DNA of 56,204 nucleotides from a virus. Shown piece after piece: positions 1 through 11,900 of the stretch (within the stretch, counting starts at the first letter, position 1; each line of letters begins with the position of its first letter). The position numbers and the translations under genes were made by a program. The notes under the pieces are model-generated. The model did no database searches. It had not been told where the DNA came from and worked only from the letters and a program-made list of their open reading frames with translations. Where the stretch lies: the IMG/VR virus record IMGVR_UViG_3300007960_000028, positions 1 through 56,204 of that record, one strand, 5' to 3'.

Positions 1-499
1 AATCATCTATATCATCATAATTTATAACTACACGTGATATATCAGATATTAACTCAAACATATATGTTTTTGATGGATCTAATAATTGTATAACTTCTGA
101 ATATTTATTTTGAAATATACTTTTAGCTCTTTCCGTATATACAGAGTCAAATGTCTGTTGTGTAGCAAAATTCCATTTTCCATTGTAATTAAACAATGTT
201 AATAGAGTACCATCCATTTTCTCATATATTAATGTAGGAGTATCTTCCGAATTACTGTCTATATGTATAGATTGATCTTCTGTATAATTAAATATTTTCT
301 GAAATGGCATAGATACAACTAAACCATTTGAATCTAATACAGTTCCTCTTAAATTTAATGTATAATCATCCCAATATCTTTCAAAGACGGTTTTACGAGT
401 ATATTTGTATAATGATATATCATAAACGGGATGTTTAATCTGATTTATATATCCATTATCAATATATATCTTTAATTTATCTAATTCAAATTCATTCAT
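1..499 (-). CDS. rnlA: RNA ligase, RnlA type (C-terminal part outside window)
   Basis: The reading frame starts at an ATG ending at 499 and runs off the left edge without a stop, giving 166 codons of the N-terminal adenylylation domain. The nucleotidyltransferase motif I is EKMDGTLL, so Lys94 is the expected AMP-acceptor lysine (near residue 99 in T4 Rnl1). Before it is a 'LRGTVLD' segment followed by 'MPFQKIFNY', the usual Rnl1 pattern RG...PF.KFFN. After it comes 'TYMFELIS', typical of motif IIIa/IV. The family seals RNA ends, classically to repair tRNA anticodon loops cut by host defence nucleases. It lies downstream of promoter 530-561. The missing C-terminus prevents an Rnl1 subgroup call. 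Confidence 0.85.
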   Translation of the reverse strand, partial: MNEFELDKLKIYIDNGYINQIKHPVYDISLYKYTRKTVFERYWDDYTLNLRGTVLDSNGLVVSMPFQKIFNYTEDQSIHIDSNSEDTPTLIYEKMDGTLLTLFNYNGKWNFATQQTFDSVYTERAKSIFQNKYSEVIQLLDPSKTYMFELISDISRVVINYDDIDD

Positions 500-529
500 T
501 TATTTTTTTAATTAATTGAACTAACATTA

Positions 530-561
530 CAAACTTACGAAATTAATTTTACAATTCCAAA
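530..561 (-). promoter_or_regulatory. Bacteroidota-type promoter (P1) for the RNA ligase
   Basis: Read leftward, the site has TTTG at 561-558, a spacer of exactly 20 bases, and TAAGTTTG at 537-530. This matches the -33 TTTG and -7 TAnnTTTG elements of Bacteroidota housekeeping promoters. The ligase ATG lies 30 bases further on. Seven other sites in the window share the same elements and spacing. Confidence 0.85.
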
Positions 562-564
562 TTA

Positions 565-723
565 TTATTTATTTTTTAACAAATATAATAATTGGTTTGT
601 GATTTCTTCTCTTACAGTTTCATAATTATTATGATGAACAATCATTTTATTGAAAAATATGTTAGAATTACAATAATGAATTCTAATGCTATATTTAGTA
701 ATATGTAATTTTTTATTTTCCAT
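565..723 (-). CDS. Small hypothetical protein
   Basis: A 52-residue product from the ATG at 723 (MENKKLHITK), last gene of the leftward unit begun by promoter P2. The frame stays open upstream to 777, but that extension would lie inside the glycosyltransferase gene, so the shorter start is preferred (11-base overlap). It is rich in Ile, Asn and His and has no signal peptide or recognisable motif. It ends just before promoter P1. Function unknown. Confidence 0.5.
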   Translation of the reverse strand: MENKKLHITKYSIRIHYCNSNIFFNKMIVHHNNYETVREEITNQLLYLLKNK

Positions 724-1501
724 ATTTTTTATATATAAAATTATGAAATCCAGTATCTCTAATATAGATATTATCAAATAAACATTGTGTTACATCATCA
801 TTTAAATCAACTCTAACATTTGGATAGTTTAATTTATAATAATTATGACATATACATTGATCGCTTGTAGTAAGCATAGTTAAGAAGTCTTCTAATACAA
901 AATCAACTAATTTATATAATTCATCTTTTCTAGTTATATAAAATCCAGAGTTTAGATATTTATATCTTTTTTCTTTACCATCTATACCACTATCTCTATT
1001 AACTTGCTCTTGAAATAATTGAGTTCGTTTGTCGTGAAACATATTTACTTCTGAATTGAATAAAGTATTACAATTTAAACTTTCAAAATATTCTATTAAT
1101 TCATTAAAATCTCCATCTATAAGAACATCACCTGCATCCATACATATAACATAATCATACTTTGATAAATCATATGTAAGTAAAAAGTCTTTTAATAAAA
1201 AATATTTATTTATATTAACCCATTCTTTTTCGTCTTTTGCACTTACTATTTTATTATATTGATACCAATCACCTAATCCAGCATCAATACCCAATCTAAT
1301 CAAATCACCATAACCACGGTTAGAATATGTTAATTCTGCATCAGTAACTTTATCTACATAATTTGACCAAGTAAGGCATAATAAATTATCTGGTAATTTA
1401 TATTTTGTATCTTTACTTAGAATATACTCCTTTAAATCTAAATAAGTATCTTTATTTGTATATCCTAAACCATTACCATGATATGCAATAACATTTGTCA
1501 T
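713..1501 (-). CDS. Glycosyltransferase, procollagen-galactosyltransferase (PLOD)-like GT-A fold
   Basis: A 262-residue protein. The segment 'YVICMDAGDVLIDGD' around residues 117-131 carries a D-x-x-D (Asp122...Asp125) metal/nucleotide-sugar motif, and a later 'YLNSGFYI' matches the conserved lNSG loop of PLOD/GT25-like transferases. The start at 1501 gives an ATGA overlap with the upstream gene; an in-frame ATG at 1516 is the alternative. It is part of a unit with a GT2 enzyme, so it probably helps glycosylate a phage product or the host surface. Acceptor and donor cannot be read from sequence. No signal peptide is seen, so it should act in the cytoplasm. Confidence 0.75.
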   Translation of the reverse strand: MTNVIAYHGNGLGYTNKDTYLDLKEYILSKDTKYKLPDNLLCLTWSNYVDKVTDAELTYSNRGYGDLIRLGIDAGLGDWYQYNKIVSAKDEKEWVNINKYFLLKDFLLTYDLSKYDYVICMDAGDVLIDGDFNELIEYFESLNCNTLFNSEVNMFHDKRTQLFQEQVNRDSGIDGKEKRYKYLNSGFYITRKDELYKLVDFVLEDFLTMLTTSDQCICHNYYKLNYPNVRVDLNDDVTQCLFDNIYIRDTGFHNFIYKKYGK

Positions 1502-1725
1502 TTTAATAACTTCCATTTTTTATAATTTGAAAAAATATCTTTGTAATATATAATATCTAAATATGTGTCTTGTTCAATGTAAATATGATCTTCAAATAAT
1601 AGATAATCATCATAAGGTCTTCTATATATGAAATCAGATAATGCATGAACGAATGTTTCTAATTCGTAATCAGGCATATCGTCAATGAAAAAATATATTA
1701 GACACTCATTTATTTCCATATTCAT
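1498..1725 (-). CDS. Small protein of a recurrent 'DIF-NY-WKLL' family
   Basis: About 75 residues, acidic, ending in YKDIFSNYKKWKLLK. The same C-terminal pattern (Y.DIF..Y..WKL) recurs in the small proteins at 2710-2895 and 29755-29964 and in an untranslated-looking fragment at 21850-21957. In-frame ATGs at 1746, 1725 and 1719 are all possible; 1725 is chosen because it shortens the overlap with the upstream gene. No known domain recognised. Function unknown. Confidence 0.6.
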   Translation of the reverse strand: MNMEINECLIYFFIDDMPDYELETFVHALSDFIYRRPYDDYLLFEDHIYIEQDTYLDIIYYKDIFSNYKKWKLLK

Positions 1726-1906
1726 AATCAATATAAAATAGTTCACCTTCCGGTTTAGATAATGGGCTTATAGATGTGAAATCAAATGAAATAATTGGAG
1801 TTGAAATGATATTAAATAGAGATAAATCTCTATATATTACCTTTCCATCCCATTTAACATATTTAAGTTTTATATGTTGTCTAATATCGTATTGTATTAG
1901 TTTCAT
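1706..1906 (-). CDS. Small hypothetical protein
   Basis: A 66-residue protein with mixed beta-type composition. Its ATG overlaps the stop of the upstream GT2 gene in an ATGA arrangement, which supports translation and the chosen start. It contains no cysteine and no membrane segment. It lies between two glycosyltransferase genes and a WKLL-family gene. Function not recognised. Confidence 0.6.
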   Translation of the reverse strand: MKLIQYDIRQHIKLKYVKWDGKVIYRDLSLFNIISTPIISFDFTSISPLSKPEGELFYIDYEYGNK

Positions 1907-2640
1907 CTATCTATAACATCGGTTTTTGGTTGAGATTCCCACCATTGTCGTGTAACTTCAATATCATTTAATAGATGACCACATTCAATAGAAGTATCTA
2001 CAAATATTTTATATCCTAATTCCTTAACTCTTTCACAGAAAACTATATCTTCTGAATAAAACTTAATCTCTTTTTTAGAACCATACTCTGCAACTCTATA
2101 TTCAAACCAAGGTTTAGATAGTTTTTTAAATACATCCATCTTAATAAGCATACATCCAGTTGCAAGTGCATCACATTCCATTAATTCCCCATATGGTATA
2201 TGGTGTGGTAAAGCATAATCACCACTACCATCAGGATGTTTCCAAAATACAGCAGGTTTGTATGGATGGTATCTTTCAAAATACAATCCACCAACTATAT
2301 CTTTATCATGAGCTAATAGTTTTTCAATAGTATCTGGTGGAAAAGTCATATCAGTATCTAAAAACATAATATGAGTGCAACCTTGTTGCTCTGCTGCTTC
2401 ACATATATTATTTCTAGCTATTGATGTTATAGAACCTATAACAGATATACCTACGTGATTATCTGGTTTACGTAACATTTGATACGAATCAAAGAATTTC
2501 ATATGTATAAACGGAAATAACATAGGAAGACCAATACCTACTTTAGTACTTGTATTCTTTGGTATTTGATTTTTTTTATATAAATTATCATTTATATAGT
2601 TACTATAAAACTCTTGTGGATTATCATATGATTGTGACAT
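1903..2640 (-). CDS. Glycosyltransferase family 2-like protein
   Basis: A 245-residue protein. 'HIMFLDTDMTFPPDTI' around residues 90-105 supplies the DxD motif (Asp95, Asp97) of GT-A enzymes, after the 'SIARNNICEAA' helix common in phage and bacterial GT2 proteins. A later 'ATGCMLIKMDVF' and 'FYSEDIVFCERVKELGYKI' match the GT2 acceptor-side region with its conserved E-D base. It is the first gene after promoter P2 (37 bases from the -7 element to ATG), with a weak AAGG Shine-Dalgarno-like stretch. Predicted to transfer a sugar from a nucleotide donor; the acceptor is unknown. Confidence 0.85.
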   Translation of the reverse strand: MSQSYDNPQEFYSNYINDNLYKKNQIPKNTSTKVGIGLPMLFPFIHMKFFDSYQMLRKPDNHVGISVIGSITSIARNNICEAAEQQGCTHIMFLDTDMTFPPDTIEKLLAHDKDIVGGLYFERYHPYKPAVFWKHPDGSGDYALPHHIPYGELMECDALATGCMLIKMDVFKKLSKPWFEYRVAEYGSKKEIKFYSEDIVFCERVKELGYKIFVDTSIECGHLLNDIEVTRQWWESQPKTDVIDR

Positions 2641-2677
2641 ATTAACCTTAATATTAATTAATTAAAAATTATAATTA

Positions 2678-2709
2678 CAAATTTACAAAAAAGAATTCAT
2701 ATATACAAA
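2678..2709 (-). promoter_or_regulatory. Bacteroidota-type promoter (P2) for the 1903-2640 glycosyltransferase unit
   Basis: Leftward TTTG at 2709-2706, spacer of exactly 20, then TAAATTTG at 2685-2678. The spacer contains GAATTCTTTTTTG, closely like the spacers of P6, P7 and P8. It starts directly after the stop codon of the gene at 2710-2895. Confidence 0.85.
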
Positions 2710-2895
2710 TTAAATATTTAATAATTTCCATCTAACATAATCATTATATATATTTTTATAGTAAAAAGTTCGGAATAGAGTAACTTCGTTATAGAAAATT
2801 ACTCTATCCCACATATATTCCGTTATAAATGGATCACTTTGTTGAAAGTAAATCTTAAATTGAAAATATATATAATCCGATTGCAATTGGATCAT
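2710..2895 (-). CDS. Small protein of the 'WKLL' C-terminal family
   Basis: A 61-residue protein whose end, FYYKNIYNDYVRWKLLNI, aligns with the end of the protein at 1498-1725 (DIIYYKDIFSNYKKWKLLK). The shared part is an aromatic and basic tail of about 18 residues. The gene is divergent from the giant rightward gene at 2986. No TAnnTTTG promoter was seen upstream of it. Function unknown. Confidence 0.55.
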   Translation of the reverse strand: MIQLQSDYIYFQFKIYFQQSDPFITEYMWDRVIFYNEVTLFRTFYYKNIYNDYVRWKLLNI

Positions 2896-2912
2896 CTCAA
2901 ATATGAAACTTC

Positions 2913-2942
2913 ATAATAAATAGAGTTTTTTATATTTATTAT
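2913..2942. promoter_or_regulatory. Inverted repeat in the divergent intergenic region
   Basis: Perfect 10-base arms, ATAATAAATA at 2913-2922 and TATTTATTAT at 2933-2942, separated by 10 bases. It lies between the leftward gene at 2895 and the giant rightward gene at 2986. It could be an operator or an mRNA hairpin for the giant gene. AT-rich DNA makes chance dyads common, so this is tentative. Confidence 0.3.
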
Positions 2943-2956
2943 AGAGATTTTTATAT

Positions 2957-2964
2957 TATAAATA
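2957..2964 (+). promoter_or_regulatory. Possible T4-type late promoter box upstream of the giant gene
   Basis: TATAAATA, the T4 late-promoter consensus, ends 21 bases before the ATG at 2986. No TAnnTTTG element precedes this gene, so a different promoter class is plausible, and a clamp gene exists in the window. In DNA this AT-rich the octamer is expected often by chance, and the two paralogous leftward giants lack it. Confidence 0.25.
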
Positions 2965-2985
2965 TATTATTTTTTTGGGTAATAC

Positions 2986-5900
2986 ATGAGTTTAGCTATA
3001 TATAATTTATTACAACAAGGATATTTAAAATATTCATCTGATATAAATACAGATTTTTTTAATACAACGCATGACTTGGAATTAGTTTATGGTGAAAATG
3101 AAAATATGGAAGTTGGATTTTCTATTGAAAAAAATAACTATGTATCTAAAGTAGGGATTTTAACTTTTAATGTTCAAGAGATAGTACCAAAATTAAAAAG
3201 TATAAACTCAACAGAAGTTACAATAAATATACCGTTAAACTCATTAGTATATAAAAATAAAAATTTACCAAATGGCGTAAGTAATGTTTTATATATAGCA
3301 AAATACACAAAAAATATATCAAAAGAAACTCTATATACTGATTTAAATGGTATAATATCATCTATAGAAAATTCAAGTATAAATTTAGATACGTATGCGG
3401 TATATAATGATGAAATATTATGTGAATTAAATCATTTAGATGGTCAAATAAATAATAATTTATCAATAACAATTAATATAGAAGACTTAGATGTAACGAA
3501 AGATTTGCATTTAATAGTATTTAATGATTTTATAAAAAAATCAATAGATATTTCGGATAAAGAATTATTTGGTGATATGTCATCAATATATACAGAAATA
3601 TCGGTGGATGATAGTCAATATATATTTAATCTTACTTCTAGTTATTCTGCGTATAGCAATTGCAATAAATTATTTGCTTATGGTACTGATGAAAATCCGT
3701 ATCTTCATGTATATTCTTATGATAATGATACATATTTAACATCTAGTGTAACGATAGATTCAAAACCAACATCACCAATAAGTAAATTACAATTTACAAA
3801 GGATAGTTCAAAATTATTCGTATTAACAAAACAAGATCCTTATTATAAAATATACACTATATCTAACAACACATTAAATGATGGTCTTTCTATTGGAAAC
3901 GAACTACCTACACAAGAAGTAGCAGATATAGCAGTTACATCTAATGGTTCTTCTATATATTTAATGTCTGCTAATATAGGTACAGTTATACGAAGATATA
4001 CTTTAAGTGGAAACTCTTATACATTAACATCAACCAGAACTTTACTTGATAATGATGAAAATATATATAGATCTATGGAATTAAATGAAGATGATTCTGT
4101 TATTGCATTGGCATCTATTGATAATGGTTTAATATATAATATAGATAACGGTAATATATCCGACGTAAACACAACTTATATAGATACTAATATACAGATA
4201 TTTGAATGTTTTAAATTTAAATGGTCAACAACCAAAAAATATTTAGTTGTTAATGGTATTATGGCATATTATAATACAATATTAAATGGTAATGTTCATA
4301 TATTAAAAAAGGATGGTGATTCATATAAATACCTAACAACTATAACGGATGCATCGGATATGTATGATATAAAATCAATCGATTTTGATTTAGAAGATAC
4401 ATGTATGGTTTTAGGTGGAAATCAATTGCTAAATAGTGATTTTAGAACCGAGTATAGTACGGAAATTAGAAGTTTTAATATAGATAACGATGTATTTACA
4501 TTGCAAACCGATTACTTTAAAGATATAAATTCAGAATTTTTAGATATATTTAATGGTATAGGTGAAGTAACATCATGTGATGTATCTCCAAATCAAATAT
4601 ACATATCGGCAACATCAAAAACACAACCATATTTACATATATTTAGTTCTAGTGAAAAGTATATAGATTCTTATAATTTATTACAATCAAAAATAACTGC
4701 TAGTATTAGTGTGGATTTTGTTGAAGACTTTAAAACCACTATAAATACGATATATAGCTCTCATAGTTATGTGGATTATACATCAAGCAATATAAATGAT
4801 ATATTAGATACCAATCCTTCATTAGCTTATAGTAGATATAGAGTTACAAAGGATGATGATGTTTTACGTGTTGGTATGTATGCTGATATGAATTCTAATT
4901 TAGAACAAGATTATTCAAATAAAGTTGCACAATTACATTTTGATACTAGAAATTTAAATTTATTTGGGAATTTGGTATCTGCAAAACTATCATTTCATAT
5001 AGATAAAAACACAATACATAAAAGACCAAGAGGATTCTTAGATAATGTTTCAAATAAACTTATAGTAACTAAATTAATAAACAATACATCAAATTATCAA
5101 GCAGTTAGTAGTTCTATAACAAGCGAAATAGTATCTAGTGCTAGTTTAGATCCATATTTCTATTTTACAGGTAATAAAACAAATTATTATGACGCAATAG
5201 CTATAAGCACGGAATCCATTGAAAGTTCTTATATAGATATATCTAATATAAATCAGTTAGGGGTTACTAGTTTCTCCTTATTCATAGATAGTACATACAA
5301 ATCATCTAATTTTAGTAGTTCAGAATTAAATTCTAACGGAAATATAGTTTCATATAGTCTATATAAAGAATATGATACATTTAATACAGATTATAATACT
5401 ATAATATCATCTATTGTAGAAACAGATTTAAATAATGAAATAATAGTATCACAAGAAACATTCCCTACATTCTATACAGCAACATCTAAGGTATATTATC
5501 ATGATTCTGCTAGTCAAAATATAATAAATATAACGAATACATTAACATCTAGTATTATGCCGGGTTCTATGAGTAAAATGGCTGTATCACAAGATGGCCA
5601 ATGGTTAATATATGATAGTGGATTAATGAATCAAGAATTAACTAGAAGTATATATAATGAAAATAATACATATCATAAAAATATAAGCAGATCAAATTTA
5701 ACAGATAGAAAAGTATCTGACAGAACTAAACTATCGAATGATAATTTATATGTTTTATATGAAGGTTTTGCTAATCATGATAGTTATGTATGGAATTTAT
5801 CCAATTTAACACAATACAATCAAACTGATGGTAAAGTACCTGGATTTTCATTATACTCTATAAACGGAAATTCTCTTAGTTACTATACATTACCGACTTA

Positions 5901-8900
5901 TAGCGCATATTATTATAATGGCAATTTTAGTAATGATTCTTCTCAATTAGTTGTATTAAACAATCTTGATGTACCTATATTGTTTGATTTAGAAAATAAT
6001 ACATATGATAAATTATATATAAAGAGTAGAGAATATGGAATGTCACAAGAAAGTTCATATATAACAAATGGTTATTTCATAGATAATAGCAAAAACATAA
6101 TATTTGGTATGAGCAGTAAAGATAATCAAATGTTTAAAAAGAACTCAGCGTCAGCATCTAACTTTACAGTAGATGTACCTGTTAGTAGTTCTAATTTTAT
6201 ACATACATCTAATATATCAAATCATATATTAGTAGGTGATATATCTGGAAGTGAAAAACATGTTAAGTTATATAAACACAACTATAATAATGATACATTT
6301 GAGCTAATACCAAATCCAACTGAGATAATATCAGAATCTATATCTATATCATATAGAAATAATATACTTGCATTTGCACATAATAGTGTAGATAAAATTT
6401 ACATATATAGTCAATCAAATGATTCATTTACAAAATTAAATACACCTACATCATTACCATTAGGTAATATGAAAGATATACAATTATCCAACGATTCCAA
6501 ATATATGGTTGTTACTACTGATACTAGCCCATATATGTTTGTATATAAAAACACATCTAATATATATGAGTTAAAAGAACTAGACGTAACACCAACCACA
6601 GAAATAAGTTCATTTGGTATATCATCTGTTTTAAATATAGGTAATGGTGATTTTGATGTATTTCTACCATATATATACTCTGGTAGTGCAAATACATTAT
6701 ACACTTATAAACTTAACTCTATAACTGATAATGTTGAATTTGGATATACTGCTAGTACAGGTAATCGTATCACCAATCCACACAGTATAAATGATTCTTA
6801 TTATTGGAAAGATATAAAATGGTCTAATGATAATTCTTATTTTTATATGATAACTATGGAGAAAACCGTAGATGGAGATGAAACTAGAGGAGTTAGATAT
6901 TTTGAACCATCATATTATACTAATCCATATACCAAACAATCTGGCTATGCAATTAAAGAATTACGGGATAGAGTATCATATTATGCAACACCATCTAGTT
7001 ATAAAACATATGATAGTTATGATGTAGCTCTAAATCATTACCCAAACAAAATAAATTCGGCACATAAATTACCTGAGTATGTAGTTACTCGTAATTCCGG
7101 TTTAAACATGGATGTTACTATATATAATGATGAATTTAATTCATACGACGATACAACACAGTATCGTTATCTATCACGTACACATAGAATATATTATAAT
7201 TCTGCATCTGAAATTACGAATACTCAATCCGTAGAATATAAATTTTCATATGATGATAGGTATATATATGGAGTATCGGAGGTATCTCCTTATTTCACTA
7301 TTTATAATAGAAATTCTAAACCATATAATCCTGTTTATATATATTCAGAAAACCAATTAATAAGAGATTATAATTCCGATCCAAACCCTAAGTTGAATTT
7401 TTATAAATATTATCCAACCTCATCATTAGCGTCTATAGATGGTTATAAATTTACAAATACAAATAATGATTTTGTAGTTTATGGTATGGGTATATCGGAA
7501 ACATCAGATCCAATAGAAGCATTTAGTGTTAATACAAGTTCATATCATTATGAATTTACTAAAATAGATAATTATATAGATACTACACAATTACAAGGAA
7601 AAACTGTTATTAAATTATCATATACATCCGATGATAATAGATTACTGGCTCTATGTAATGATAAATCCAATATATTTTTATATTATTATACTTCATCTGA
7701 AACTGGTTATGTTTATAATCAAACTATAAATACTATACCGATTAAAAGCAGAGGAACCTATAACTTAGCTGATGCAAATATATCTTCTGATGGTTCATAC
7801 GCTGTATTATGTGCATATGGCAATACTAATACTATACATACATATCAAATAAACGATGAAAATGTTGTTACCGAATTAGATAATATATGTAATACCATAG
7901 ATAGAGTTACATCAGCTGACATCTCAATTACCGGTTCATTTATACCAAATACAAGATATAATGATTCATTTACGAATAAAACATCTGGTAAGGGAGTATT
8001 GGTTTTATCCGATATAAATGGTTGGTTAGAAAATAAATCTGTTTTATTACAAAGATACAGTAGTTCATTTACTACTGAAAGTTTCTCTTTAATAGCAACT
8101 TCAAGTTATAACCTATATCAATCAAACGTATTTGATTATAGATTTAATCCTATAAATAATTTACTAAATGAAAAGTTTTATTCTTTTTCATACGATAACA
8201 AATTATTATCTGTTGTCAGTTATAAAACTGATTGTGAAGGAAATCAATCTACAACTGATGTGGATATATTTGAATATATAGAAAATGAAAATAAATGGGA
8301 TATATATGAAAGTTATAAATCAGATACATCTAATATATTAAGTTTAGACTATAAACCAACATCAGTATCATATACAAAGTTCCATCCATCAATGCCTTTA
8401 TTGATATGTATAAGTTATGGTATAAATAAAGGTATATCTGTTTATAAATTTAAGTCGTATTTTGATCCACAAGATAACCCAACATCAGATGTACCTGGTA
8501 TTATGGAATTAGTATATAAAGGAATATTACCATCAGATTATAATGGAATATTAGTAAGTAATATAGTATTCTCAAATGATGGAAAATACATGATATTACA
8601 TTCATCTGTAGGTAAAATATATGGATACAAAATAACTTGGGAAAATAAAAGAACTCCTATTATAACAGAATTAGATAAAGGATATACTGAAGATGAGATA
8701 GATTTAGGATCAAAATACTCTGCATTTTATAATAGAGATATACTTAATGGAAATCAACAAGTTGCATCTTTTATAAATGATACAGAATTTGTTATGCCTA
8801 TATTACAAAGTGGATCATTCTATGATGGTGACTTTGATTATAACGGAACAAATATACCATTACAAGCATCATCAGTTAAAAACTATATATTTTATATAGA

Positions 8901-11900
8901 TGAAAATGATACAATACAATTAAAATATGAAACAGTTGAACCATATTTTATAAATGATACATTGCCTAGTTACTACAACAATCAATACTTATCTCAAAAT
9001 ATAAACAATGTGTCTTTAGTTGATATATTTAATACATCATTAAATAAAGATTATATATTTCATACTGCATTGTATCAACCAAATAGCGATTTACCTGATA
9101 TACAAGACGCATATCTAGTTTCTGGTTCAAGAATATTATATAGACATAAAGCATTTGAAAATTATCATATTATTGAATTTCCAAAAAGTAACTATATAAG
9201 TTTAGATTTAGAATATCAACCTGTAACAGAACCTACAATATCTATAAATGCAACTTCTTATGGTTATATAGAATATTCATCTTCAAATGTAAATGATATA
9301 TTTGATGCTACATCATCAATAGATTATTATATATATAGTCAATCAGAAACTATAAAATCAGGATTGTCATATGAAGGTGGTGTTTATACAGCTAATGTTG
9401 GTTATATATCATTCAATACATATACAGTAGCAAATAATGTATCTCCTACAAAAGTTAGACTTGTATTTGATATAAATGAAGATTCTTACTCATATAAACC
9501 AAAAACATTCCCTAACGGAGTTGATAACTACTTAAATCTAGTATTTTATAATTATCCATTTGCAATAGAAGATATTAAAGGTTTAATATCAACTATAAAT
9601 CAAGCACATAGATCAAGTTATATAACTTACATAGAAGAAAATAATTTATGGATTAGACCTATAGTAGTAAATACAAAGGATTTAGAATCAGATTCTTCTA
9701 GTAATATAGACACTCAATTTAGTTATCCAGATACAGAATTAAATTATACTGTTGGTGTAACAGATAATGGTAAATTCTACGTAGATATAGAAGATGATAC
9801 ATTAATAAATAAAAAAGGTCATACCAATATATTATTCTATATAGATCATCTATATAAACAACAAGATTTTGATAATCAAGTATTAACGGATAGGTCATTA
9901 TCTTATGGTTTAAAATATTATAATGGAAGTATAATAAATAAAACATATATAGAAAGACCAAAACATATTAAAACTGGATTGAATGAATCTGTTATAGTAA
10001 TACTATCAGAAGATCAATCTGTATATAGTTTTTATAGATCGTATGGTGGTGATATTCATACAAATGTATTTCAAAGTTTTATACCATCAATAAATGCTAA
10101 TTCAACTTATATACATTTAAGTGATTCATCTAGATACTTATCTGTATGCGATTACTTAGTATCAGCTAAAGTATTTTATAGAACTGATAATAGTTATAAA
10201 GAGATACCTATTATATATGCAAATATAGATAGACCCGTATATTGTCATATAAGTGATGATTCCAATTATTTACTAATAGTTCAAGAAACATATCCAAATA
10301 TAATATTAGGTATACAATCATATAGCGATAGAGTTGTTTTTAATTTTAAAGATGATAGAGTGGTTGAAAATTCTATAACTGGAGTAATAAATCCATATAA
10401 AGCCGTAGATATGAGGAATAATGTTATTGTTATAGGAACAAATAATGGAGTTTTAGTATATAAAAATTCATCTAAAGGATATTCAAAAGATATAATGACA
10501 TTCGTAACTACAAATTATAATAGTGCATCTAATATATCTATTACCAAATTATCAACTAATAACTATTTAGCTATTGTAGATGAAAATACAAATAGATTAT
10601 TTGTATTTTATATATCTGGATTTACAGTAACAGAAATATTTGATTATACGTTTAATGGTGCTGTAACCGATATACTATTTTTAGAAAACAATAAATATAT
10701 AGCAGTATCATCAGTTGAAGATCCATATATAACATTCTTCGAAATAAACGGATCCGATGTAAGTTTAAAGAATATAAAATTTGATATAGATATAAATGAA
10801 CCTATATACGCTATGTCTTTCTTAAAAAGTGCAAATAAATTATTATTGGGTGCAAAAGATAATAATTTTGAATTAGAAGTTTCTACTGGATATTCTATAA
10901 ATAGATTTAATGGTATAAATGATTTACCAACGGGATTAGGAACTGCAGTTGATTTTTCTCATAATGATAAATTTATGATTGTTTCTCATGAACAAAGTCC
11001 GTATATAACAGTATATTATGTTACTGATACAGAATATATTAAAATATCAAATGGTAACTTCGATATATTACCTAGTTCAACTGCTAGATGTGCAGCATTT
11101 TCAAGAGATAATAACTATCTTTTAGTTGGAACCGAAGCTGCTCCTTACTTACATATATATCAAGTAAACGATAATAATGAAAATACAACATTTACTTCAG
11201 TTTCATTACCATCAAATCCATTTACAAGTTTTATAATTAATATAGATTTTAGTTATAATGGAAATTATGTTATATTTGCAACATCTGAACAAGGTATATT
11301 AGGATATTCATATTCAAATGGTACATTAGGAACTGCTATGACAATCAATATACCGGTTACAGGTTATGTTTCCGAAACTCAATTTTCACCTAATGATAAT
11401 TTTGTTGGTGTAGCGATGGATAATAGTCCTTATGTTAGATTTTATAGTCATTCAAATGGAATACTAACAAAATTATCAGATCCACAAACAATTCCTACTG
11501 CAAAGGCAAGAGATATAGCATTTACAGAAGATGGAGTAAATGTATTTATAAACTTCCGGCAAAATCAAGGTATAATTGCTTACAAATATAATGGAACTAA
11601 ATTTGAATCTGATAATATACTATCCGAAACCATCGGTTCGGGTGTAGGTCAAGAAATGATATTATATAACGATAGAACTTTGATAACTGTTATAGAAGGA
11701 TCTTCTCCATATATCAAAACATATGTTCAAACTAATAATATATACGAACCATTATATCCAAATCCATTTACAGATATAACAGGAGATGCATTTGGTATAT
11801 CAAAATCAAATAATGGTAAGTTTATAGCAATAGCACATGATTCTGCTCCATATATAACAGTATATAAGGTAATATCCGATTCTTTACTTTTAAAATCATT

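Noticed and set aside
2641-2985. tRNA genes or a replication origin in intergenic AT-rich DNA
   Set aside because: No cloverleaf-like arms, iterons or repeat clusters were seen; gaps are short and explained by promoters and hairpins.
6411-6704. Leftward 97-codon frame inside the giant gene
   Set aside because: Antisense shadow of the propeller repeats; no start signal or independent composition.
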